A stretch of 64,000 bases of DNA from JBAJNN01 sp036881905. GTDB lineage: Bacteria > Pseudomonadota > Alphaproteobacteria > Rhizobiales > Im1. Shown one piece after another: positions 35,043 to 43,232 of this stretch (position 1 is its first letter; every line of letters starts with the position of its first letter). The stretch is taken from positions 1 through 64,000 of the forward strand of contig JBAJNN010000007.1 in NCBI GenBank assembly GCA_036881905.1, read 5' to 3'. The notes beneath the pieces were generated by a model. That model did not search any database. It saw only the letters and a program-made list of their open reading frames with translations, and was not told the DNA's origin. Made by a program: the position numbers and the translations under genes.

Positions 35043-37037
35043 TCAAAACCATCCTTCCTTGCGGCCGAACCATTCGGAGCGCCGCTTGCCCCTGGGCTCG
35101 GGCGACATCCGGTTCACGACGCCGGCCATCGCCTCGTCCTCGGAAGGAACGCCAAGCTGTTCCTCCAGGTCCTGCCACTTGGCGTCCGACCAGCGGTCGG
35201 CGCCGGCGATCCAGGCGGCGGCGCGGGCGTAGACCCGGCAATCCAGCGCCTCGTTCCGTTCCCTGAGCTTTTGCCATTCGAGCCGGGCGAAGCCGCGCTT
35301 GGTGCGCACCGTGACCAGCTGTTCGGCGACGAACTGCTTGACCCACTCGGTTTCGATCCAGTGCGGCAGATGCACGGCGCCCGACGGATATCGCGCCCCT
35401 TCGGCGAGCTCCTCGTCGGTCGGCCGGTTCAGTCTCAGAAACCGGTAGGTCTCGGCTTTGAAGGTCGAGACGGCGACGGTCCACAGCCGCGCGCCCCGCC
35501 GCAGCCGCTTACCGCCATCGGTCGCATCCACGAAGGTCGGGCCAGATACCGGGCTCGATCGGTTGAACCCCTCGACGCCCTTGACCGGCGCCACCTGCGC
35601 CACACCGGCCCTGCGCGCCCAGGCGTAGACCGCCGGCGCGTCATAGCCGCTATCGATGGCAAGCTTCGCCAGCCTCAGCGCCGCGCCGCCGGCCTGGGGC
35701 CAGGTCCTTATCAGCAATTGGTCGAGCGCATCCCAGGTCTCCGCGTGTTCGGGGCCGCCTTCGATGACGACATGGTCGACCAACCAGCTTTCGAGACTCC
35801 GGCCCCAGGCCCAGATGTCGGCCTCGATCCGGTCCTTCTGCACGTCGGCGCCGGCCGTGAGAAACAGTCCACCCGGCGGCACGATGCCCGGTTTGCAGGT
35901 CTCGCGGCGGTCGTAGAGCCGCTGCCAGTCGGGCGCCTCACCGGTCTCGACCCAGGTCTCGCCGAGCACCGTGTTGCGGAAGGCCTTGATCGATTCGTCC
36001 GAGCCCTGAGCGGCTTCCCAGGCCCGCGCGATGCGCTCCCAGGACAACCAGCCGATCGGCGAGTAGAGCGCCGACAGATGAAACCCGATGGTCGCCGGGT
36101 CATCGGATTCCGCTGTCGTCCGCCATTCGCCGGCTTCGAGCATCGCCGTCTTGTGGTGTTCGGCGATCGGCTTTTCGCAGGCCGCGCAATGATAATGCGC
36201 CGTCTCCGGTTGGCCCTTCTCCCAGCGCAGGCGCTCGAACTCGAGCCACTGCCTATGCCCGCAATGGGGACAGGGCACGAAGTACCGGCGCTGGTCGGAC
36301 GCCTCGTACTCCCGCTCGATGCGGGAAAGCCCACGGATCGTCGGCGTCGAAACCAAAAACACCTTGCGGCGATGGGCGAAGGTGAGCGATCGGGCCTCGG
36401 CCAAGGTTACTGGGTCGCCCTCGTCGTCGGCCGACGCCGGATAGGCGTCGACCTCGTCGAGGAAGATGTAGCGGGCCGGCGTCGAGCGCAGGCCCACGGC
36501 CGAGTTCGCACCGGTCATGATCAGCAGGCCGCCGGCGAACTCCTTCGACAGCATGGTGTTGCCGGAATCCCGCGAGCGGGCCGGCTTGACTCGTTTCCGA
36601 AGAACCGGGCTCTCCTCGATCAGCGGATCGATACGCTGGCGTGAATTCCTTTTTGCGAGCTCGACCGTCGGCTGGACCGCGAGCATCGGGCCCGGCGCCT
36701 GATGGATGGCGAACCCGATCCAGTTGTTGCCGGCCTCGGTGGCGCCGACCTGCGCCGCCTTCATGAACACCACCCGCCGGCAGGCATGGGCCGGCGACAG
36801 CGCGTCCATGATGGCGCGCATGTAGGGCGTGCGCGCCGTCCGGTAGCGCCCCGGCTCGGCCGACGCCCGGGCCGCCAGCATGCGATGCCGGTCGGCCCAT
36901 TCGGACACGGTCAACAACGGGTCCAGCTCGAGCCCGTCCCGCCAGGCGCCGACCAGATCGTCGACGCCCTCGAAAGCGAAGGGATCAGCGGAACTCGGGC
37001 CGGACGTCGGCGAGTTCGGAGAGATGGGCTCGGACAT
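35043..37037 (-). CDS. terL: terminase large subunit (GpA family)
   Basis: A ~664-residue DNA-packaging motor. The start at 37037 is preferred (MSEPISPNS). The ATPase part has VVFMKAAQVGATEAGNNW (Walker A-like region) and ARYIFLDEVDAYPAS (Walker B with DE). A zinc-finger-like CPHCGHRQW and YHCAACEKPI set is typical of GpA. The C-terminal nuclease part includes TAGADVQKDRIEADIWAWG and DSGYDAPAVY. No interruption is seen, so packaging ATPase/nuclease could be made even though the head genes are missing. Confidence 0.92.
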   Translation of the reverse strand: MSEPISPNSPTSGPSSADPFAFEGVDDLVGAWRDGLELDPLLTVSEWADRHRMLAARASAEPGRYRTARTPYMRAIMDALSPAHACRRVVFMKAAQVGATEAGNNWIGFAIHQAPGPMLAVQPTVELAKRNSRQRIDPLIEESPVLRKRVKPARSRDSGNTMLSKEFAGGLLIMTGANSAVGLRSTPARYIFLDEVDAYPASADDEGDPVTLAEARSLTFAHRRKVFLVSTPTIRGLSRIEREYEASDQRRYFVPCPHCGHRQWLEFERLRWEKGQPETAHYHCAACEKPIAEHHKTAMLEAGEWRTTAESDDPATIGFHLSALYSPIGWLSWERIARAWEAAQGSDESIKAFRNTVLGETWVETGEAPDWQRLYDRRETCKPGIVPPGGLFLTAGADVQKDRIEADIWAWGRSLESWLVDHVVIEGGPEHAETWDALDQLLIRTWPQAGGAALRLAKLAIDSGYDAPAVYAWARRAGVAQVAPVKGVEGFNRSSPVSGPTFVDATDGGKRLRRGARLWTVAVSTFKAETYRFLRLNRPTDEELAEGARYPSGAVHLPHWIETEWVKQFVAEQLVTVRTKRGFARLEWQKLRERNEALDCRVYARAAAWIAGADRWSDAKWQDLEEQLGVPSEDEAMAGVVNRMSPEPRGKRRSEWFGRKEGWF

Positions 37038-37530
37038 GGGTCTCCAGGACTTTCTGCATGGCATGCGCCTCGACACCCAGTTCAGAGGCCATCAACGCCG
37101 CCACGCGGCTGGGCCAGTTGACCCAGGCGTCGCGCTCCTGACGCGCCAGCCGGAACACCACCGCCGTCGCCCGCGCCTTGTCGACCACCTCCTCTTTCAG
37201 CCGTTGAACCTGGATACGCGCCCGTTGTGCCTTGGCGATCTCGTGCGCGGTGCGCGCCTGGGTGAAGGTGGCGCCCCCTGTCTGAGCGACGGGTTCGGCC
37301 GTTACCGGGCCGCTCACGGCGCCGGAACTATCCTTAGGCGCTTCAGCGGTGGTTCGTTTCGGGGGCCGACGCTTCGCCGGATCAGTTCCGGCATCCCACT
37401 GGGCATCGGCCGTCTCGGGTTCGATGGTTCCGTCCGGCTCCCTGGAGATCCTCCCGGCCTTGATCGCCTTGAGCACGGCGACGTGGCTTACCCCGCGCCG
37501 GCGCGCGTATTCGCGAACGGATACGCCCAT
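36985..37530 (-). CDS. terS: terminase small subunit (Nu1-like)
   Basis: A 181-residue protein. The N-terminal HTH, SVREYARRRGVSHVAVLKAIKAGRI, is like Nu1. It is followed by a Pro/Ala linker, then a coiled C-terminal part (ARTAHEIAKAQRARIQVQRLKEEVVDKA) which in Nu1 family proteins contacts the large subunit. It overlaps terL by 53 bases. It binds the cos/pac site and loads the motor. Confidence 0.85.
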   Translation of the reverse strand: MGVSVREYARRRGVSHVAVLKAIKAGRISREPDGTIEPETADAQWDAGTDPAKRRPPKRTTAEAPKDSSGAVSGPVTAEPVAQTGGATFTQARTAHEIAKAQRARIQVQRLKEEVVDKARATAVVFRLARQERDAWVNWPSRVAALMASELGVEAHAMQKVLETHVRAHLSELADVRPEFR

Positions 37531-37630
37531 GATCGAAACGCCTCGAAAAAAGCAATGAAATCATACGATTAATCAGTTGATCGGGACGCGGTTCAACGCC
37601 TTCATGTGTCCACAAACCATGGAGAAAGCG

Positions 37631-37852
37631 ATGCCCAAACCCCGCGACACCAGGAAGCCCCTGGACGAGTTCATCGCCCGCAAGGCCGAGATCGACACCA
37701 TGCTCGATCGACTGAAAGCCCTCAGTGACGAGCACTTCAACTGGAGCCCCGACGAGATCAACTGGGGCCACGTCGGAACCCTGACCCATTACGCCGAGCT
37801 CCTGAAGCGCATCACCGACGCCGCCTTCCAGGAAGGCGAATTCGCCGAGTAG
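37631..37852 (+). CDS. small conserved phage protein
   Basis: Seventy-three residues, MPKPRDTRKPLDEFIARKAEIDTMLDRL, then DEHFNWSPDEINWGHVGTLTHYAELLKRITD. The start at 37631 is right after GGAGAAAGCG; an in-frame ATG farther up is less likely. It is transcribed away from the terminase genes. Helical; function unknown. Relatives usually sit next to DUF3489 genes, as here. Confidence 0.65.
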   Translation: MPKPRDTRKPLDEFIARKAEIDTMLDRLKALSDEHFNWSPDEINWGHVGTLTHYAELLKRITDAAFQEGEFAE

Positions 37853-37952
37853 ACGGCCTCCGGCCCTCTCCGGCCCCGACCGGGTTCCCGGCGGGGCTTG
37901 GGGTGGTGGAAGAGGCGCGATCGCCGCGCCTCGCTCACCAAAAGAGGGTCCC

Positions 37953-38699
37953 ATGACCAAACTCACCGATACCCAGCTCATCGTGCTTTCCGCCGCCGCC
38001 GCGCGCGACGACGGTTCCATCCACCCGCTGCCCGACAACCTCAGGGGCGGCGCCGTCACCAAGGTGGTCCACGCGCTCCTCAAGGCGGGCCTGATCGCCG
38101 AGGCGGCGCCGAAGGAAGGCGCCCCCATCGGGCAAACGCCATTCGCCATCACCCGTCAGGGCCTCGAAGCGATCAACGCCGATCCCGACGATGGCACGCA
38201 AACTCTGCCCGCTACCCTCGAGAAGCTCACCGTCGCCCAGATCGCCGCCGCCATCGGCACGATCACGGGCGAAGCGGTCGGCGTCAAATCCTTCAACTGC
38301 AAGACCAAGGCGCTCGACCGGTTGGCCGCGCTGATGAAGGAGCGCGACCTCAAGGTTCACGACGTGCTGCGGGCGGCCGGTATCGAGGCGCTGGCGCCCG
38401 ATGGCGCGGCGGTTTCCGGCCTCGGCATCGCCGAGCCCTCAACGCCGCCAAAACCAGCCCGCGAGCCGCGCCAAACCAAACAACAGGTCCTGATCGACAT
38501 GCTCAAGCGCGAAGGCGGCGCAACCATGGAGCAGATGGTCGAGGCCACCGGCTGGCTGGCGCATACCGTGCGGGGCGCCATCAGTGGCGCACTCCGCAAG
38601 AAGCTCGGGCTCACCGTCGTTTCCGAGAAGATCGACGGGCGGGGCCGAGTCTATCAGATCACTGGAGACGCTATGGGTCAGAATAGCGCGCGCTGCTGA
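37953..38699 (+). CDS. DUF3489 protein
   Basis: A 248-residue protein. The N-terminal winged-helix-like part (KLTDTQLIVLSAAAARDDGSIHPLP, then KVVHALLKAGLIAE) and the C-terminal DUF3489 domain (KQQVLIDMLKREGGATMEQMVEATGWLAHTVRGAISGAL) suggest a DNA-binding protein. GGGTCCC precedes the ATG. Together with the 73-residue gene it forms the only plus-strand pair between the terminase and the Fic gene. A regulatory role is inferred from the two HTH-like parts. Its end overlaps the opposing pseudogene by 22 bases. Confidence 0.75.
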   Translation: MTKLTDTQLIVLSAAAARDDGSIHPLPDNLRGGAVTKVVHALLKAGLIAEAAPKEGAPIGQTPFAITRQGLEAINADPDDGTQTLPATLEKLTVAQIAAAIGTITGEAVGVKSFNCKTKALDRLAALMKERDLKVHDVLRAAGIEALAPDGAAVSGLGIAEPSTPPKPAREPRQTKQQVLIDMLKREGGATMEQMVEATGWLAHTVRGAISGALRKKLGLTVVSEKIDGRGRVYQITGDAMGQNSARC

Positions 38700-39471
38700 A
38701 CCTCATCCAAGCGCACAACGCCGTTGATCAACCAAGTGTCCGGGTACAGAGAGTGCGTACCCATGGCGAGGAGCATACCCTTCGATGGGTACTCCTCGCC
38801 AAAGACACGCCGGATCTCTGCGAGAGCGCGATCTTCGCCATAGAGCTTTGCCCACTTGAAGAATGTTGCTTCGATTTCCCAATCCTGACAGGTTCCCTCA
38901 CGCACTCCGTCATCAGTGCAATATCGGTACTTAAACCGATTAAGGACACGGCTCGTAGGGTATGATCGGCTTTGTATTGAAGAGGTCCGGTTGCGCTCGG
39001 AGCGCCTCAAACTTCTGAGCCTCGGCCTCTAGATCGGCGGCCGCCTTGTCCTCAATCTTGGTCCTCAATCTTGAATTCCAAGATTTCCGCCTTGAGAATC
39101 GCGAGGCTTCGACCTGCATTTCGTTCGGCATCCAGGCTCGTTACGATCGAGCTCGAGAGAAAACGCTCGCGCTCGGATTTCTTTAGCTCGCCAACGATCT
39201 GCAGCGTGTCCTGATCAACCCTGCGGCTTTCCGAACGGGAATCGTCATTCGGGAGCCGCCAACGGAACTGGATGCGATCCCAACGCCCGAATTTCTGACC
39301 GTCGTCGAGCGTGCGAAACGAAATCGGGTACAGCCGTAGCCAGTTGCCTTCAAGGTCTATGCCTGCGCAGCAGACGGTTTCGCCGTGCCGCTGACCGACC
39401 TGAGGCGCGGCTTTAATGATTACAATAGCCTCTGTCTCACCCGAACGCGTAGGCGCGACCGACGCCGTCAT
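38678..39471 (-). pseudogene. DUF488-neighbour protein with two frameshifts
   Basis: Three frames must be joined to read the protein: 39471-39055 (TEAIVIIKAAPQVGQRHGETVCCAGID), 39054-38943 (DKAAADLEAEAQKFEALRAQPDLFN) and 38942-38678 (FKYRYCTDDGVREGTCQDWEIEA). The first break is an exact 13-bp tandem duplication (39048-39060 and 39061-39073). The second is one extra A in the TTAA at ~38942. Joined, it is about 258 residues. Family function is unknown; relatives pair with DUF488 genes, as this does. The start at 39471 overlaps the DUF488 end. Confidence 0.7.
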
Positions 39472-39943
39472 CGACGTGGTTCCTTTCGGTAGCGAGGCCC
39501 CGTCGCACTCCAAGGTGACGGACCTTAAATGGCTCGCGATCAGCCATGGCCTCCGCAACGATGGTCCGGTGGCAACAAGCGTGATCTCTCTCGAAGCAAA
39601 GCAAGGTCGCACGGGCCCGTGATGCGATATCGACCGCTATTGTCAGGGCCTCCTGTGAAACGTCGCGTGCAAGATGAGCCCGAAAGATGCGCTCAAAACC
39701 CTCTATATCCCCACGCCTAGCCGCTTCTCGCCCAGGTTTAGGGTCACCGAGGTCACGGAGGTGAACATATTCGAGTCCGGCACATTCGAGCGCCTCCGTG
39801 AGGAGCTTTTTGGAAAAGCCGCGCTTGCGGGAGACGGGAACGTCACGGATGTCGATGAGCACCTCGACATTGGCGAGCTTCAACGTCGCGATGAAATCAT
39901 CAATCGACGCCCCTTCATAGCCAATCGTCAGCAGTGTACTCAC
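39437..39943 (-). CDS. DUF488 family protein
   Basis: A 168-residue protein. The family motifs are TIGYEGASIDDFIATLK, VEVLIDIRDVPVSRKRGFSK, LEYVHLRDLGDPK and LLCFERDHACCHRTIVAEAM. The last includes the CFE...CHR signature found in DUF488. Its biochemical role is not settled; a nucleic-acid-related or nucleotide-modifying role has been proposed for the family because of the Cys-His motif. It overlaps its frameshifted neighbour, suggesting that the two proteins work as a pair. No in-frame damage. Confidence 0.85.
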   Translation of the reverse strand: MSTLLTIGYEGASIDDFIATLKLANVEVLIDIRDVPVSRKRGFSKKLLTEALECAGLEYVHLRDLGDPKPGREAARRGDIEGFERIFRAHLARDVSQEALTIAVDIASRARATLLCFERDHACCHRTIVAEAMADREPFKVRHLGVRRGLATERNHVDDGVGRAYAFG

Positions 39944-40000
39944 AAATCTTTGCCCCCATTTTTCCGTAGAAAACCTTAAAATCTCTGATTGAACAAAATA

Positions 40001-40267
40001 TTAACGATTCCGCAGGTCTGCATTCATTGCATCCCCGGACTCACCGATCAAGCCTTGTGTCCGGATCGCCTCGAACAGGCGCCGCAGTACGTAGCTTCTT
40101 CCGATCGAGACGACGGTGAAGACGGCCCCGATCAGCAGGTTGTCGCCAAGGCTCGCTTGCAGCCCGAACACCGGAAACACCAGCACCTGCGTCGTCACGG
40201 CGACTCCGTAGCCGATGGCGACATTGGCGATCGCCTCAACAAGCGACATGCGGCGGGACTGCCTCAC
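40001..40267 (-). CDS. small two-helix membrane protein (DUF7220-like)
   Basis: Eighty-eight residues from GTG 40267, which overlaps the methyltransferase stop (GTGA). RQSRRMSLVEAIANVAIGYG, VTTQVLVFPVFGL and NLLIGAVFTVVSIGRSYVLRRLFEAIR give two membrane segments. It resembles small proteins coded after ParB-methyltransferase genes in alphaproteobacterial prophages. Function unknown. Confidence 0.65.
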   Translation of the reverse strand: MRQSRRMSLVEAIANVAIGYGVAVTTQVLVFPVFGLQASLGDNLLIGAVFTVVSIGRSYVLRRLFEAIRTQGLIGESGDAMNADLRNR

Positions 40268-41553
40268 GTGCCACGATCCTTCGCAATCTCTTCGAACGCG
40301 CGCCCGTCGCCATCGAGGGTCGCGGCCTGCCCCGTTGCCTCCTGCCAGCGCCGTAGCGCGACATCGACGAAGGCCGGTTGCAGCTCCATGGCCTGGACGC
40401 GGCGCCCGAGGCGCTCGCCGGCGATGATCTGCGAGCCCGAGCCGCTGAAGGGCTCGTAACAGACCTCGCCCGACCGGGTGTGCCGGCGCATTGGGATGGC
40501 GAATACCTCGATCGGTTTCTGGGTCGGGTGCTCGGCGCCTGCCAAGCGGGCGTTGCCCTCCCAATCCAGTTCCCAGACGCTGGTCACCGCATGGCTGTTA
40601 TCGCCGCTGTGCGACGGCTTGTGACCCTGCTTCCAGCCCATCAGGCAGGGCTCGTGCCGCCATGGATAGTAGCTGTGGGTCGGGATGGCCGCCGGCTTCA
40701 CCCAGATGATCTGCTGGTGATTGAGGACACCCAACGCCGACCAGATTTGTTCGATCAACGCGGCGCGCTTGTGGGCTTGCCAGCAGTACCAGGCCGCGTC
40801 GTTCCGGCATACCGCGAGCCCCTGGGCGAACACGGCTCGCAGGAACCCTTCGGCGTCCTTGATGTCGACTTCGCGATAGAGGTCGCTCCAGTCATGCCCG
40901 CCGTTGAGGCGATCCGCGCCGGTGTAGTCGACCAGGTAGGGCGGATCGGTCGCGAACAGCGCCGCCGTCTCGCCACCCATCATCAGCCGGCTCACATCGT
41001 CCGCTTTGGTGCTGTCGCCGCAAAGAAGGCGATGCTCGCCGAGCAGCCATAGATCGCCCAACCGGGAAACGGGCCTCTCCGGCGGTTCGGGCGCCGCGTC
41101 GTCCCCGACGTCGCTTTCCGCGCCGCCAGCCCCGGCGCCAAGACCGCCGAGGAGTTCCGCCAGTTCGCGTTCGGCGAAGCCGAGAAGCTCCAGATCGACA
41201 CCGTCCTCATTCAGTTCCTGCAATTCCGTCCGCAGCAGATCCTCGTCCCATCCGGCGTTGAGCGCCAATTGGTTGTCGGCGATACGGAACGCCCGCGCCT
41301 GTGCCTCGGTCAGATGTTCGAGCCGGATCACCGGCACCGTGTCGAGGCCCAGGTTTCTGGCGGCAAGCAACCGCCCATGGCCGGCGATCAGCACGCCCTT
41401 CTCGTCGACGAGACACGGCACGTTGAAGCCGAACTCGGCAATGGAGCCGGCGATCTGAGCGACCTGATCATCCGAATGGGTCCGGGCGTTGGCGGCGTAG
41501 GGCAGCAGACGATCGGCCGGCCACTGTTCCACCTGAAGCGGATCATGCGGCAT
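40264..41553 (-). CDS. ParB-domain/DNA methyltransferase fusion, DPPY type
   Basis: A ~429-residue phage methyltransferase. Residues ~1-110 are a ParB/sulfiredoxin-like nuclease-fold domain (LLPYAANARTHSDDQVAQIAGSI, then GVLIAGHGRLLAARNLG). It is followed by LWLLGEHRLLCGDST, motif IV DPPYLVDYTG, and the C-terminal EPFSGSGSQIIAGERLGR SAM motif. A DPPY motif indicates N6-adenine. No cognate nuclease is adjacent. Such orphan enzymes may protect phage DNA from host restriction. Its start lies just inside the end of the second copy. Confidence 0.88.
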   Translation of the reverse strand: MPHDPLQVEQWPADRLLPYAANARTHSDDQVAQIAGSIAEFGFNVPCLVDEKGVLIAGHGRLLAARNLGLDTVPVIRLEHLTEAQARAFRIADNQLALNAGWDEDLLRTELQELNEDGVDLELLGFAERELAELLGGLGAGAGGAESDVGDDAAPEPPERPVSRLGDLWLLGEHRLLCGDSTKADDVSRLMMGGETAALFATDPPYLVDYTGADRLNGGHDWSDLYREVDIKDAEGFLRAVFAQGLAVCRNDAAWYCWQAHKRAALIEQIWSALGVLNHQQIIWVKPAAIPTHSYYPWRHEPCLMGWKQGHKPSHSGDNSHAVTSVWELDWEGNARLAGAEHPTQKPIEVFAIPMRRHTRSGEVCYEPFSGSGSQIIAGERLGRRVQAMELQPAFVDVALRRWQEATGQAATLDGDGRAFEEIAKDRGT

Positions 41554-42934
41554 CGGAAATCTCCTTGCCGCGTTCGGCCGCGACGTCATCGAAGGAACGG
41601 CCGTCTTCCAGCGTCACCGGCTGGTCCGGGAACAGCTGCCGCCATCGCAGAATGGTGACATCCACATACTCGGGCGCGAGCTCGATGGCGCGCACCTGGC
41701 GAGCCGTCTTCTGGCCCGCGACGACGGTGGTGCCGGAACCACAGAAAGGCTCATAAACCACGGCGCCATCGCCGCTGTAGGTTTCCATGACGAAGGCCGG
41801 GAGCTTGACCGGAAACACCGCTGGGTGCTCGATCTCCAGGCCGCGCGCCTTGTGCCGGGTGATGCGGATCACGCTGTCGGGAATCCGCATCTCCTGCACC
41901 GGCTGCTCGGCATGGGTCCACTTGCCGACCGTTCCATCCTTTTCACGCAGTCCGCCCTCGTCCTCGTGCAGGACGTGGCCGGCCCACTTGCAGGGCACGA
42001 TCTTGTTGGCGCGGCGGGACTCACGGTTGAAGTGGAAGACAAACTCGAAGGCCGGCGCCAACCGTCCGTTCCAGTCGCCCGGCAGACCGGGACCCTGGTC
42101 CCAGACGTACAAGCCGAACCGCCTCCACCCTCGCTCGCGCATCCACTCGAACCAGCCTTGCCAATAGGGCTGCCACTCGTTCGCGCGGTGGATCAGGCCC
42201 AGATTGACCAGCAGCTGACCGTCGTCGGCCATCGGCGGATCGGCGAACACGCCGCGCATGAGCACGTCCCAGTCGCCGACACCTCCCGTCGTGTAGTCCC
42301 GCTGATTTCCATAGGGCGGCGACGTGAACAGCAAATCGGCCCGCTCGCCGGCCATCACCTTGGCGACGGCCTCGGCGTCCGTGCTGTCGCCGCAAAGCAG
42401 GCGATGATCACCCAACAACCAAAGGTCGCCCGATCGCGTCACGGGATTCCGTGGCGGCTCGGGTGTTTCGTCTTCGGCGTCATTGTCTTCGTCCGTCCCG
42501 TCTGGCTCGGCATCGTCCAGCGGCGCCATCAGCCGATCGAGATCAGCGTCCTCGAATCCGGTCAGCGTGAGATCGAAGCCCTCGCCGCTGAGGGTATGGA
42601 GTTCGCTCGCCAGAAGGTCGTCGTCCCAGACGCCAAGGTCCGTCAGCCGGTTGTCGGCGATGCGGTAGGCGCGGACCTGCGCCGGAGTCAGATGTTCCAG
42701 GCAGATCACCGGCACGCTATCGAGGCCGAGCCTGTGGGCAGCCAGCAACCGCCCGTGACCGGCAATGACACCGCCGTCGCCGTCGACCAGCACCGGCACG
42801 GTCCAACCGAACTCGACCATGCTGGCGGCGATTCGTGCCACCTGGTCGTCCCCATGCGTCCGCGCGTTGCGCGCATAGGGCTCCAGTCGGTCGATCGGCC
42901 AGCGCTCGACCGCGTCGGGCAGGTTCATGGTCAT
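41543..42934 (-). CDS. ParB-domain/DNA methyltransferase fusion, TSPPY type
   Basis: A 463-residue paralogue of the downstream gene, with the same plan: a ParB-like N-terminus (LEPYARNARTHGDDQVARIAASM and GVIAGHGRLLAAHRLG), an acidic linker (DGTDEDNDAEDETPEPP), LWLLGDHRLLCGDST, then motif IV TSPPYGNQRDY and C-terminal EPFCGSGTTVVAGQ. Motif IV differs from that of its neighbour (DPPY), so base or target specificity probably differs. The recognition regions between motifs are unrelated. The tandem pair overlaps by 11 bases and arose by duplication followed by divergence. Confidence 0.88.
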   Translation of the reverse strand: MTMNLPDAVERWPIDRLEPYARNARTHGDDQVARIAASMVEFGWTVPVLVDGDGGVIAGHGRLLAAHRLGLDSVPVICLEHLTPAQVRAYRIADNRLTDLGVWDDDLLASELHTLSGEGFDLTLTGFEDADLDRLMAPLDDAEPDGTDEDNDAEDETPEPPRNPVTRSGDLWLLGDHRLLCGDSTDAEAVAKVMAGERADLLFTSPPYGNQRDYTTGGVGDWDVLMRGVFADPPMADDGQLLVNLGLIHRANEWQPYWQGWFEWMRERGWRRFGLYVWDQGPGLPGDWNGRLAPAFEFVFHFNRESRRANKIVPCKWAGHVLHEDEGGLREKDGTVGKWTHAEQPVQEMRIPDSVIRITRHKARGLEIEHPAVFPVKLPAFVMETYSGDGAVVYEPFCGSGTTVVAGQKTARQVRAIELAPEYVDVTILRWRQLFPDQPVTLEDGRSFDDVAAERGKEISDAA

Positions 42935-42941
42935 CGATGGT

Positions 42942-43073
42942 GGTAACCTTGGTCGGTGGTAACCGGGTTGGCGGGTTACCGGCTTGCGGTTACCAGCCCC
43001 GAAAACGCGAAAGGCGCGGAAGCCTTGGCTTCACGCGCCTGTTGGGGCCGGTAACCGGCCATGGGTGGTAACT
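42942..43073. repeat. cluster of six GGTAAC(C) motifs
   Basis: GGTAACC or its complement GGTTACC occurs at 42942, 42958, 42974, 42988 and 43050, with GGTAACT at 43067. The first four are spaced 16, 16 and 14 bases. A hairpin-capable segment with GGCGCGGAAGCC and GGCTTCACGCGCC lies between 43012 and 43040. The cluster fills the gap upstream of the methyltransferase pair and could be a regulator-binding array for it. Confidence 0.6.
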
Positions 43074-43170
43074 CAGAATTTTGGTCTGTCACTAGCGAAC
43101 TTCCGCGCCACGCCTGCCAGCATACGATTGGCGCCCGGAAGGACCCGTGATATCAAGAGCTTAGGCGATT

Positions 43171-43232
43171 TGGGCGTAATTGGGCGTCGAATTGGGTTGC
43201 ATAAATGGGCGTAAATGGGTGTATAATTGGGC
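43171..43232 (+). promoter_or_regulatory. fic promoter with phased TGGG repeats
   Basis: TGGG(C/T) recurs at 43171, 43181, 43193, 43206, 43216 and 43228, spaced 10, 12, 13, 10 and 12 bases, close to one DNA turn. A consensus TATAAT (43222-43227) sits six bases before the fic ATG (43233), and no ribosome site is visible, so the message may be leaderless. The repeats overlap the -10 region, as expected for repression, possibly by the C-terminal HTH of Fic itself. Confidence 0.6.
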
